Shown piece by piece: positions 13,301 through 25,380 of a stretch of DNA of 64,000 nucleotides. The DNA comes from Marchantia polymorpha subsp. ruderalis (Eukaryota > Streptophyta > Marchantiopsida > Marchantiales > Marchantiaceae): contig AP031355.1 in the NCBI GenBank assembly GCA_037833965.1, forward strand, positions 21,353,501 through 21,417,500, given 5' to 3'. Made by a program: the position numbers and the translations under genes. Each line of letters opens with the position of its first letter. The stretch's first letter is position 1. The notes below the pieces were generated by a model that had not been told where the DNA came from, did not search any database, and was given only the letters and a program-made list of their open reading frames with translations.

Positions 13301-13945
13301 CATTCCACACCACATCCAACCCGTCAGAATCATTCGCTCCGGCACCCCGGCAATCTAACCACCATCCCCACCTCGTCCCCTCTACGACCCTGAGCCTAGC
13401 ACCTCTAATCCCCGCGAGTGGCTCCCACACGCAGAGCCATGCTCGCAGCTCTCAATGTTCGGCTTTGCGGCTGGCTTCGTACACGAGGAATTCAGGGGCG
13501 AGGAATGCACCTTGTGCAGATGGAAACTCATGTCGCCGACCTCCACGACGAGATCGCTTTGCAGTTCGGTGGCGACGAACCTGCAAAATCCCATTACACA
13601 CAGGGGTCAGCAATTTGGACAATGCGAGAGACTCGGAAGATGAACGACATGGGCGAAAGCGTCCCAGCGGCCGCCTCAAAGTTGCTCCAATCATACACCC
13701 TTCGCCCAAAATTCGTCACTTTGAGCTAAACCGAGTGGACGCCCGGCAAATTTCCGCATTCAGCTGTCAATTCGGACACACACGAAGGGGTGTAGCAGAG
13801 AGCGCGATCCAGACATGAGAAGCTCGACAGGGGTCTGGAGAATTGACAGACAGAAAAAGCTGGCCTTGTGATTCGGAAGTACGCACCATTGTTGACCTTT
13901 GCGTTCGAAGCCATCTACTTTGGTGCCGAGGCGAAGAGGGCACAT
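10336..13945 (-). CDS. NPH3: NPH3-like phototropin signalling protein (BTB-NPH3) with histidine-rich insert, 4 exons
   Basis: NPH3 proteins act at the plasma membrane with phototropin blue-light receptors and are thought to serve as substrate adaptors for CUL3 ubiquitin ligases. Exons on the minus strand: 13945-13887, 13580-13511, 13291-11969, 11781-10336. All introns are GT-AG and the joined frame stays open, giving about 965 residues (Arabidopsis NPH3 is roughly 750). Residues 1-20 (G-T-K-V-D-G-F-E-R-K-G-Q-Q-W) match the NPH3 N-terminus. The BTB domain follows to about residue 120 (F-H-L-H-K-F-P-L-L-S-R-S-G-K). The NPH3 domain spans about 216-540 (W-W-F-E-D, L-Y-K-A-L-D-T-Y-L-K-A-H-P, C-M-H-A-A-Q-N-E-R-L-P-L-R). 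A coiled coil lies at about 593-630, then G-W-K-K-L at 641-645, a histidine-rich stretch at about 648-915, and the tail R-K-W-R-N-S-I-S. The ATG at 13945 is chosen by family length; in-frame ATGs exist upstream at 14068 and 14098. Intron 3 is only 187 bases. Confidence 0.95.
10489..11292 (-). other. Histidine-rich insert region of the NPH3 protein
   Basis: This part of exon 4 encodes residues of about 648-915. By my count about 76 of 268 residues are histidine, mostly in H-G-H, H-S-K-D and H-S-A-K units, with one run of ten histidines. Lys, Asp and Ser make up most of the rest. A segment with F-H-S-A-I-G-P-E-A-F-K-E and a related H-H-S-A-K-G-P-E-A-F-K-E unit interrupts the pattern. Such tracts can bind divalent metals and are probably disordered; neither has been shown here. 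The flanking G-W-K-K-L and W-R-N-S-I-S motifs, close together in Arabidopsis NPH3, are pushed about 315 residues apart. Confidence 0.85.
11853..11887. repeat. 7-bp tandem repeat in NPH3 intron 3
   Basis: Five copies of a 7-base unit (CGACATT on the plus strand, last two diverged) sit inside the 187-base third intron of the NPH3 gene. On the transcribed strand the unit reads AATGTCG. Confidence 0.8.
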
Positions 13946-15430
13946 CTCGCGATTGTTTTGGGATGAATCATCCGACTCCGCCTGAAGGAGTCGGTAGTTA
14001 TCTTTCGCGTGAACATTCTTCCCCGCTCCTGGCACATCGCCAGGTGTTGGGGGATGGTGAACCTGCATTGCTTGCACGGGTCCATGATCAATCCTCATCC
14101 TTGGAACGAAACCTGGCGCTGCGTCTTAGATAAAGGCTTCACAGAATCCGAAAGTTGCTGGACAACACTCGCCACTGGCGCTCTGGAGCTGCTGCGAAGC
14201 TCGGGATGACCGACCACAATGTCCGCTGTTCTGCTGAGCTCGTCCTCGATTCTCTCCTACCAGCTCGTAATGTTACTCCTGATCCTTTCCTCTCTCGCTC
14301 ACGGTCAACATCCTCCTGAAGACGTCAGAGAATGCTTTTTCTTCTCACAGTGATCACTTGACTCGAAAACCGGGGGTGAATTGGTCCTCTGTCGAAAAGC
14401 ATGGATGTCGCGTCCACTTAATTAGTGCAGCAGGGGCTCCATACCAATGCTCGGACTCCCTCAGCATCCCCTGAGAGACATACACGCTGTTTGCCTGCCT
14501 TCCTGCCTGCCTGCATGTATGTCTGTCTGTCTGCCTGATTGCTACTCTAGAAACAAGTGCTATAATTCTAATCTCTACGTTCCTGCTACAAAAGCCTCTC
14601 TCGACCTCCCTCTCCTCTTCTCCTCTCCGTGCTGCTCTCTCGGTGACGCTCCCACCTTCGATGAATGCAATGGCGAGACCCTGTGTCAACCAACGCCTGC
14701 TGAGACTACAAATCTCGTCCTTCCGTCTCTCTATCTCTCTCTCTCCCTCTCTCGCTGCGTCACTCCACTGGCTCGCTGCCACTGCACCCGGCACGCACCG
14801 CCCGCTGACGAGACGTACAAGTGCACGAAAGGTGTGGGCGAATCTTGGACTCGAGATGTGGTGATTGGAATGGGTGAGAGAGGAGGAGAGTCTATGTCGC
14901 ACAGACGAGAAGTGGAGGAGAGGGCAGCAATCACTCCAGGAGCTCCCTCTGTCGAGAGCAGCTGCTGACACTAGAAACCAAGGGGAAAGAGACGCTGCAA
15001 AGCTGCTAGAGATGAGATGTGTACTCCCCCTCGCGCTCTCTCGCTCTCTCGCTAAATCCCTCGCCGCCCAATTACAGAACTATGCTAATGCTGCTGTGAT
15101 GATGCTTCCCACGAACGAACACCACCACACGGCCAGGTCCGTGTACCGGCAGCAGACCACAGCACAGTTAAAATCACAAATCTACCGGACTGCCTCGCGA
15201 CTTCTTACCTCGCTCGCTCGCTCCCCTCGTCAGTCTATCTATCTATCTGTCTATCTATCATCTATCTGCCCCCCTCCTCTTCCTCCTCTTCTTTTCTCCC
15301 TCCCCCTCCCCTGCCCATCCCTTCCTGGATCTCTCAGGGGCGCCGGTCAAGTACCCCTCGGCCTCCCTCGCACCTCCCCTCCCCTCCCCTCCCCTCACTA
15401 TTTCTCCCCGCTCCCCGTCCTCGGCCCCCG
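13946..15430. promoter_or_regulatory. Upstream region of NPH3 with pyrimidine-rich microsatellites
   Basis: Upstream of the NPH3 start the plus strand is rich in C and T. Tracts include CTGCCTG/TCTG repeats near 14495-14540, CT repeats at 14725-14754, TCTA repeats at 15233-15266, and (CCCTC)n at 15373-15397. Read in the direction of NPH3 these are GA-rich. GA/CT tracts are common in plant promoters and leaders, so this probably contains the promoter and 5' UTR, but no TATA box or start site can be fixed. The long open frames here (14354-14971 minus, 14447-14968 plus, 14865-15479 plus) are low-complexity translations, not genes. Confidence 0.4.
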
Positions 15431-17600
15431 CAATGGAATCCTCCAACAAACCCAACCAACTACTCCGTCGATCCGGTGACTGCGGTGACTGCAGTCAGTG
15501 CACGCACGGAAGCCGGCCTTCGGAACCACAGCCGCAAATGTGGCTCCGTCGGCTTTCCCGCCATCCTTCATCGCCCTGGAAGGATCAAGCGCATGTACTC
15601 TCACTGTACGTCGGTTCGGGCTGGACGACGGGCCGGGTCGGGGCAGGCCTCACCAGGCCCGGCCCCCGCTATTTAAGATGCTCTTTGAAATGGAAAGGCC
15701 AATATTTAAATCCGCTGAAATTGGAGGGAGTTTCGCGACTCATTTGCCGTGAAATGCGCATTCGGTTAGCCGCGGCGACCGTCGATCTGCCATCCCACGG
15801 TGCAAGGCTGGGCATCTTCGGGGCCGTGGGACAGACGAAGAGATTAACGTTATCTCCGCCAGGGCAACTGTAGTCGCTGGACCGCCGAGATCGCTCTCCA
15901 CGGACGTCACCAAATTCCTAGCGTAAAGATGTGCGTCCGTCACAGTTGCCCCGTCAGTTTAGCCGTAGCCCCATACGCCTCGGACTTCCGTCCATGCGCG
16001 TGGTTAAATTTAACCATGCACTCGTGCCATGATCACCGTGAGATGGATATCGGACGTCTCCTAAATTAGGCACGTCTCCAGAATATCATCATCGTGGTCG
16101 CCCCGCGTTAGCCAGGGTCATCTTTGCGATCGCAACTTGCTCCGTTCTGGCCCATCTGCGCGCGCGAGAGCGAACTCGGTAGCGGGGGTCCGCAAATACA
16201 GCCCTTTGTCTCCGCAGTCCACCATTCCTTTCTCCATTGCTTGTGGGAAAATTCTCGACAATTCTACCCAACGCTTCCGCTTATTTCTCATCGAAACTTT
16301 TAGCTGTGATCGATCCGACGTAGGTGCAGGACAGCACAACATTAATCGTCAATTTTTTCTTTTTAAAATCTCCGGGGCTCACGCTCTTGTCCGTTTCCTG
16401 CGAGGGATTCCCAACGACCCGAGCCGAAGGTTTGCCCGAGAGAACTTGTGATAGTAGCTCTTCTTCTTCACATCCGGTGTTTTTTTTTGTCAGCCCCCGG
16501 GTTCGCGCCTGTGTCCTCTGGTATGCATAGCGTTGCATGTATGTGTGTATTTCGGCGACTCTCGAGCACTCCCTCTCGATGTGCCTGGTCAACCAGCAAG
16601 GCAGGGGCGATCGGTCACATGGTCGTCACGAAGGAATCGGGCATAATCCTAACTCTCCATGGAAGCTATGGTGGCTCCACAACCCACTTCCAACCGGAGC
16701 ATAAATGTCTAAAATTACTCGAAGCAGTTTGGATTCCCGCCTACAGCGCGCGAGAGTGGGGAACTTACCACGCAGCCGATTGGGGTAAACTGCGTGAACC
16801 GAAATGCCCGTGTTCACCCCGTTCGTTATCTCGGATGCGGACAACCACAAGATGAGTCGCCAGACGACGGAGTTCCACACGTCCGAGCGCTCTCGGAGCG
16901 CCGTCAGATCCTTATCGGACGGTCAGCGTTGGGAACTGCGGAGTCTACTTCATCCGGCCGTTCGTGCGCTCACTGCTGACGAGGAGGGCACCGTGTTGCG
17001 GGCCACGGTCCATCGGACGCCGTTTCGGCCGTCAAGACGTTACGGCCCGTAAAGATCGTGACCGAAGACGAGATCCATTGGCACAGTTCGTGGGACCCGT
17101 GGGGCGGAATCCAGAGCCTTTTGGTGCTGTCCCTGTGAGGGCTCGAGATCCTGAAAAGAACAACCGCAGCTGGACCTTCAGCTGTACTTTCTCGCCTCCT
17201 TACCTCACAAGGTAAGTCGGGCGTCCAGTGGGTGCACTCACAGTGCTTCCCGCATGGGCCGACTCGGTGACATACCCTATGGCAAATAGTTCATTAGAAT
17301 ATCGGCCGAAATAGAAGTAAAAGGCACTGACCCTATGGGGTGATCAAAAGATCTCGTCCTTTGTATTATAACTGCGCGCTCTGCCAGTCCAGACTGGCTC
17401 TTGGACTGCGGCTGACTCCATCCGACCTTACCAAAACACCTGGGGATGAACTGACTGTTTCGCCTCAACAAAGATCGTCTAACCCTTCTCTCTTCTTGCT
17501 CGGGACTTCTCTTGGCAGGCGTCGGCAACCTCGACCTCCCCAGCGGTCGCATTACTACTCATCAACTTGTGCTTATGAACCTGTCTGACATTTAACCGTC
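15431..17600. other. GC-rich intergenic stretch, no gene recognised
   Basis: GC content is high and frames are open by composition on both strands, but none shows a recognisable domain. A plus-strand stretch near 17054-17134 reads plausibly as protein (T-E-D-E-I-H-W-H-S-S-W-D-P-W-G-G) before a stop, yet has no recognised relatives or clear splice partners. It could be part of a decayed gene or element. Confidence 0.3.
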
Positions 17601-20600
17601 TTACATGTAACACAGCGAATTTTGCAAATGACGCTGTATGAAGATAGACAGTAGTTCCGTCTTTCCGCCTAATTTTCCCTACATTATATTTCTTCGGAAT
17701 GTGTTCCTCATAGAGATTCAACAGGTGTCGGATTCAGAGAGATTCGTTACTCCTGAATCCCCACTCGTAATGAACTCGGTGAGGAACACCGAGAAAGCCA
17801 TTCTCGAGTCCTATGTCTTGGGCTTCTGGACTGAATGGATGTCGGGATACATACATTTCGCTGAACAACCCTTCTCCAACCAATGCGTCCTTCACAGATA
17901 ATTCCGCCCAGACAACATGCAATACTTGCTGCAATACTCTACTCTCCGGTCCTTATTTTGCATCACAGTACTGTTTCTGTGCTAGAGGGATCAATCAACC
18001 TTTGCATACCCTGTCCATCAGTTTTATAAGTCAATATTGACTTCTGAATCTCACAGCTCAGCGTACAATGTATGTTGCAGAATCTCCAAAGAAAGGTTGG
18101 AAATGAAGTGTGTAATCGTCAAGTAGCTGATATGTCATGGGACTGTGTTCCTCGATTTCTTCTCTTCTTGCCGCAGGACAGTGAGATGGTCTCACTTTGT
18201 CTCTCCGTCGATGTTAATAGATGTACAACGCTCATGTTGATGGGAATCATGTTACTGTGAACTCAGATATCATCGAGGAAGATCGTCGGATCTTAAAATA
18301 AACTTGCTTAAGTCTTCTCACCAAGCTGAATATAGGTTACTAGATTTCTGTATTTGACTTTCAGCCTCTTACCTCGTTCGGATGATTAATTGCAGAGCAT
18401 ATGTTTTAAAGGGAATTTTTAGTTGGCAAACCCGTTCACCCGGGAAACACTCAGAAATTCTCCTGCTTGGTGCAGGCACTTCATATTTTACGACCGTTAA
18501 GTTTCTTCTGAGTGATGCAGTTTTGATTCCATGGGGCTTGACTTGGGTGCAAATGATTATGTTTAGTGATTCCATCCTTCAATGTTCATCCTTCAATGTC
18601 CAGATAGCATAAACGCAGCTTTGAACGACCAGCGTCGAATATTCGTTGTCTTTAAAGAAATTTAGACGTCAACGTAAGAGGCATTATGGTTTTACAATTG
18701 CGCGATATCAGGAGGGGGAGTATTCCTGTGAAACTATCAAGAAGTTCGACTTTGGAATATGTTCCGCTGTATGTCCTTCAAAATCTTACGATTCCGTATT
18801 GTGTACTCGTCCTAATAACGGTTGACCAGCAATATTTATTGAGAAGACCCCCTAAACGTCGTTCATCTCTAGGCACTTAGATCTAATCTTCTGAACAGAT
18901 TTAGGAGAGTGACGAGATGGATGGCATTTCGTCCAATTTGGTAGTCAATCGAACCCCTTTTGGTGTTTTTCTTCTCTTAGATATACTAATCTTCCGAGAG
19001 GTTATCAGCCTAGCCTGATTTAACGGCCCAATCTATGGCAATGTGGAGGGAATGGGGCCTTGTTTTGTAACAGGAACCATAGATCCCACGAGATTGTTAT
19101 GGCCGGTTACAAATCTAAAGTGAATAGCATGAAGAGCACACTGAACCCTCTTCATCCATTTCAGCAGTCGCCTTGACATTTCCGAGCAACTAAAATGAGC
19201 GTGCATGGCTAATATAAGCTCGAGAATGTGTGCTTTTCGATTCGATGCCGGGTCACCACGACCAAGAGGGTTAACGGAATCTTGACAATCCCTTCTAACC
19301 ACTACACGACCTCCAAGGATGTGTTTGGGATCTGCATGACCGAATTTCGGCATCGTTCTTTACACCTTCCGGTCCTAGGTCTCGGATGATGGAAGAATTA
19401 ATAGCCTGTGAACTGTACCAGGGAACAACCACCACGGCACCAAATCCGGGCTCGCTAGTCACTCAGCCTCGTCCAAGCTACCGCCCAGCTTCAATTACTT
19501 CATCTACACCCACGAGACAAAGTGCAAATATCGAAAACCGATCGTCTTGTGATAAACTTTAACTTTCATGGCTTATATCATCTTGTTATGAAAAGAAAAG
19601 AATTTGTACGATTATTTTTTCATGGTTTTTTCCTATTTAATGAAAAGAAAGTGCTTACTAATATTATCTCGGCATTTAGATATATATGACAGCTTTCCCA
19701 TTTAATGAAGGTTGATCTTATAATATATATACGTTTCATAACCGCAAGTAGATTCGGCAAAATGGGTATGAAAGTTCTATAGTAGATAAATCTCACAATG
19801 TAACTGAATATTTGACATATACGACTGTGCAAGAAAACGGATCTGGGCAGAGTAGGATCTGCCCACAATGATGCGTATAAAGTTATACATGTCATCCTTC
19901 ATACTTTTTTGTTTGTTTATATTCATCATTTTCATCTCAACAAGTGCGTAACTTGTGAACCATCTCTTGTTCCACATGGACAATATTCTTGAAGGAGTAT
20001 CATATATGCCCAAAGTAAACTAAAGTCAATGTGAATATATTTCGCTACACGTAATTTTTTCTCTATAAGAATTAAGAGGTCTTTTCATTTGAAACTAGAA
20101 CTAAATTTTAATGTAGACAGAGATTTGTTTCCCATGTCTGTGACAAGAAATTTTCCAAATTTTTTTAGTGTGTGGTAATGAAATTCTAATTCTCTAGATT
20201 AATGGTTCAACTTTACCAGGAAGCAGTATAATATATAAAAAAAGATGGATTTTTTTTTTTTTTCAATTTCTGTCTGCATCATTGAAAGGTTATTATGAGC
20301 TATATTCTGCACAGAGGGAATTTCAGTTATATTTCTTCGACTAAAGGATCCCAGCAAATGTTTGCTCATGGATGGTCAGAAATATGCATCTACATGATAG
20401 ATATATCATGCTACCTATTCGCATGCAAGCAACAAAATCAGATCGGGATGATTTGCTAGCCACCTTATGTTTACACATGTCCACAATCTTCCCCCATTTC
20501 ATGTGTGCCTTCTCAAGCCCTTATTGTTACACCACGTCATATACTTGTAACTTGCAACTCTCCGCATTTTAAATATGGGGAAGGAGGAACATCGAAAACA

Positions 20601-22100
20601 GGATCATGAAGATTCGTCCGATGGTTGGCAATCGAAAACGTGATAGATTTGCTCATGGCCGGAGCAAAACAGTGGAGTGGCCTCCGAAGGGTCATCGCTG
20701 TTGGTGAGCGAGAAGAGAAGGTCGGTAGCGAGTGCGACGAGGCGAACCCCTCGCCTTATCCAACATCTGGTCACCTCGGCAATACCCACAGGACAAGAGA
20801 ATAATCCGAAATAAGGACTTTCCTTGCACAAAGACTCTGCAGTCCACGGTCTGAAAGCGCTTGCTATGATTATCACAGATTCCCTTCCACGAATCGTACT
20901 GTATACAGTCTTAGTCCTATCCTAACGTGGCCCTTCCAATGATATCCAACACAAGGATGAAGTTGACGATATATTTCCCCATCATTTTCATTTTTCTATG
21001 CCGAGGTCTGCCAGGATTGCTTCTCGCAGAGCGTTATGCATGATGCGATCGAGGCTATTCTCTTCCGCCACTCGTAAGCAGGAATGCGATCCGCATTGAA
21101 ACCTGAATCGATCTGAGCCTGTCACTCGAAAGCCTTCGAGAAAAGGCCGCAAACTGGTAGGACTAGATTTTTCGTACCGTCCTGCAGGAGGAAAACTCTC
21201 CCGTGCAGACAGCCGAGTTTAGGACGTAATCCTTGTGAAGGAAGGAGTGCGAGGGAGAGCGCATGAACATCGGTATGCGTGTGAGGACGAGGAAGAGCGG
21301 TAGTATACTGTATGCGTATATTATGTATATTATACACCATACGACGGATGGGCCCCTACAGTATCCACTATACAGAGCGGGCAGAGAGAGCAGGGACCAT
21401 ATCTCGGACACCCTATGCCGGCCACGTGTCCCCGGGGGAAACTCCACGGCGATTCAGGGAAAAGGCCCAAATTGCCTGCGACTGCGGAGGCGGTGATGAA
21501 ATGCGCACGAGCAGCCCCGAATTCCCGGCGCAGAGGGCGACGTATCCCGTGTCCAAAACAACGGGCGTCGACCGCGGGTGAGCAGGACCCCGTGAATAGA
21601 ACCGCCCACGGGTGCCCCCCCGCTGTGGGTCGCCGTGAGTCGCCGACGCGAGCAAGAGTGCGAGGAGGTCGCAGCGTTCGGGTCGCAGGTCGCAGGTCGC
21701 TTAAAGAACTCGACGTTTAGCGCGAGTCTCACAATTATTACGTATCTAAATTAAGCTGGACAAGTTGGCAGCCAGCTGGTCTAGAGGAGAAGATAGGGGC
21801 TGCTGTATGTTCCCCGAGTCATGCTACTTGGTGGAGCACTTGGGCGATCGATTTAGCTTCGAGGTGGAGTGGGCTGGACGAGCCCCTTTGCAGATTAATT
21901 TAGCTTCGTGCAGCGGGGCTCCGAATTGCTGCCGTCCACCAAACCTGGCTCAGTTGCTATCGTCCATTTTCTGTAATTAGTAAGCGTGTTAAATTAACGC
22001 CATCAAGCCATGGAGGTAAATTGAAAGCACATACTACATTCACTCTCGTTGTAAACATGCTACTCTTGCCAGTCACACTGCCTCGTTCATCTGCTTGCTC
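17601..22100. other. Intergenic, mixed composition, no gene recognised
   Basis: Composition moves from average to AT-rich near 19.6-20.6 kb and back to GC-rich at 21.3-21.7 kb. No conserved motif was seen. Open frames such as 19033-19353 (minus) and 20604-20876 (minus) lack known domains. A near-repeat around TTCATCCTTCAATGT lies at 18577-18601. Confidence 0.35.
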
Positions 22101-25100
22101 CCGCTCGGTTGCCAGTGAGTGGCTTTCGGAACTTGTCATGTTTTGAATCAATGACATCTCTTGTTCGGGTTATTTTTTAAAATTTATGTTTTCATTCGTG
22201 GGACTAGTTGATTATTCATATCACCATGGCTTCTTTATGCTAATATTTTGAATTGACAAGAATTTAAGCACTTGTCATAGAGTTGTTTTATTCTAGAAAT
22301 TGGTTAATTTTCAACAACAAGATTTCATATTGGTTTCGTCCAAAAATTTATCTCTTGAATATATATGTGTAGATTTATTATTTCAAATGTAAAAAATGTT
22401 CACATTTTATTCGTTTGAAGATAATTTTATAGTAATTTAAAATAGCATTAGAGATGTGGTTTTACCTAAGGCATGTGGTGATAAAGAAGAAAACATTGAT
22501 ACATTATATTTGATTGGGGAGTATCATAAGCTGTAAATTATGAGGCTATTGTTGCAAATCTGGTGGATACGAGTCGTAACGGTGACACAGGGATGATTAT
22601 ACATCTTCATGAAGAGGTAACGAATGAAGAGGTCTATGTATAAGGATGTGATAAATTATTAACTCTCGGTTATTCCCTTCTAAGAATAGTAAAAAGCCAT
22701 GCATGCCAACCCCAAATTGTTTGTGAGAGAGTAAAAACATACTTACAATACTAGGAGGAAAAGATATATTTTACATTGTAGAGCTTGTCTTACTCAACGA
22801 GTTTCCATTTTATTTTTTGGATGATTTTCACACAAGTTGATGAATTTTCATACGATAATGCTGTTATAGATTATTTTATGTAGATAGCTTACAAAACTTA
22901 GTTACAATATTTTTATTGTGATACTAATCTCATGTTACCTTTTAATTTCACCCCTGTAAAGCTACATAGGGTCTTCCCATCCTTTTGCTATATTACTTGG
23001 CCCCTTTTAACAAAAATGTCAATCTAAAATCTTGCGTGGTATCCCCGTCCTTGATATGGTGTAATCGTTCAACTACGCTAAACTCGTCTTTCTCCAAAAG
23101 CTGGAAATCGCGATATTCATCTCTTCATCGGTGGCGCTTGAATATGGCCCATAATGGAGGTGAACACATTGCTGCGTGTCCATCCTTAACGAGGACAACG
23201 ACTGCTTGCTTCAATGGCGCCAGGAACATTGAGGTAAACTCCAATAAAATCTTAATCGGGGGGAGTTCCATATCATCAAGGAGAACTTCATGATATGGTT
23301 CGAGATATATAAGATAAAGAGAGACTGAGTGTAGAAAAGCACTGTGTCATGGTTTCCTATTCCGAACCGTGGCCTGTGCCATTCAAACAAGTCAACCGGC
23401 TCGCTTCGAGTCCAGTAATGCAATTCTTTCATTCGACTTCTTCAACAGGGGCGAGTGCCGGTGAGATAACTCCTTTGTTGCCCTGCGTTTAGTGCCTCCT
23501 TTCTTTAATCGTCATCTGCGCTCACAAGAGGCAGGCCAGTAGTGATCCAGCAGAGGCTGGATCACAACTCAACTGTGACATACGGTAGTTCATAACTCCG
23601 TCCAAACAGTGCGTTGCAATCTAGATCTTCCGTGTTTTGTTGATCTGCATAATAAGATTTCAAAGGTATATTAATCCGACGGAAGGTGTTATCGCTGAAA
23701 GGCAATTCTGCAGAACAGTGATTCAGAAGCAACGATGCAATCATTGTAACGCTCGGACCAACCTCTATGTATCATGCATTTCATTACCACGAACTCTCTG
23801 GCACTTCTTCCTAGAGATTAATATTAACGATATAATTACTTTAAAGCAATGCTAAGAGTCTGTAAGAAGCATGTGAAATTTATTTTTGTCAAGCTGGCGA
23901 ATTGTTTCCGAGGTAAACCTAAGGCGAGTGAAAAGTTATGAAAACTATATGCTTTCCTCCTTTTCTCGCCCAATCTTATGCTTCCCTTAATATAGGACCG
24001 CCTAATTTTTCCCAAGAGTCTGTTTTCTTTCAATCACGGAAAGTAATGATTTATAAGTTCCGAATTCAGAGGAAAAGTTTCTCCAGATAGGGTAAACAAC
24101 TCTCCAGCCTGGTAAGAATGATATATATTTAGTAGTACAGACAGCTTTCAACTACATTTCATCAATAGATTCAAATGTCTCAATGATTGCACGTCCTTCA
24201 GCGAGCACCGGATCACATGACATTGCGCTGCACGAGATCCAAATTCAAGTGTGTTAAGTAAATTATAACATTCAACAACCCGTACTGTAAATTTTTTACA
24301 TTTGAACCACTTCAGCATTTGGCGTACTGCATCTGAAACAAAGACATACAATCGCCTCGAAAGCATCACCGGATACAAATTGTGGTTGTTACTATTCTAC
24401 GGTCCATTCACCTAACTTGACTATCCTTCTCATCCGGAAGATTCAGTAGATCGGAATTGGTCCTGCTTTTGTACATGCTCTGATCTCCACCCAACTTATA
24501 AGCAATGATTGCAGAAAATAATCGAAAAATTCTGCAAACAATATACTTTGGAATATTTTTGAAAGGTTTCATTCATGTTTCAGTTGACAACATTCTCCTG
24601 ACTAATTTGCAAGTGCTCTGGAACATGCTGCTAACTTTTGCCTGCAGCCAGACACAGAACGAAGAAAATTCTCTTTTGTTCACTTTTTCCGACAGAATTC
24701 GGTTGGTTCCTATAACTTCAAATCAGCCCTTTCCAAATCTGAAGTGAAGGTGTTTCATGATTCGTTAAAACGTATCTATTGCAAACCAAAGGATACGTTT
24801 CCTAATCCAAATTGTCATTCCCACTCAAAAAAGGAAACTCACAAATATGTCATGCTGGTCAAAAGTCATTGATTATAAAGGGTACCATATTAAAATATTG
24901 GTGTGCAGACTGTTCTAATACATTGAGACCTTTTCCCAAAACTAAATTGATGGTTAATACAAAAGTGTATTATGCCTTCCCCGCGGAAAATTCAAGTAAA
25001 ACTTTTATGGATTCGGTAGAGATTCTTCGGAGATTCCAATAAGCTTCACGGTCCGTTTCAATCCCAAAAACGTAGGATTTCAAAGGAGACTAATCAGTAT

Positions 25101-25380
25101 TCACATCAATAAGGACAAATAACCGCACCAGTCGATCGGGTTCGGCCTTGAGTTGGACTAACGGACCTACTATGAAATAATAGTAACTGTGCGGTTGACT
25201 CTCCAATACAACATGCTATGATACTCTTTACATAGTCCTAGATTCAACTTTGGAATTCTCTCTTTAAACCACATATCATGTGGTGTGATACTAATTTTGT
25301 TGGAATTGAAAATAATCACAAGGAAAACACAACGCAACATCCTTGGAGAGACATTCTTGACTCGATACACATGTATTTTT
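22100..25380. other. Intergenic, AT-rich then mixed; one weak coding-like fragment
   Basis: A minus-strand frame from about 23291 down to 23130 reads as possible protein (L-D-D-M-E-L-P-P-I-K-I-L-L-E-F) for some 54 codons, ends in a stop, and may continue in another frame. No family was recognised, so it could be a broken gene fragment or chance. Nothing else stands out. Confidence 0.25.

Noticed and set aside
11766-13430. 554-codon minus-strand frame and 457-codon plus-strand frame (12020-13393) over NPH3 exon 3
   Set aside because: The NPH3 and BTB motifs are in another frame across the same bases; these alternatives are open only because GC is high.
14354-14971. 205-codon minus and 173-codon plus frames upstream of NPH3
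   Set aside because: They translate CT/GA microsatellites into Ser/Leu/Arg/Glu repeats and show no domain or splice structure.
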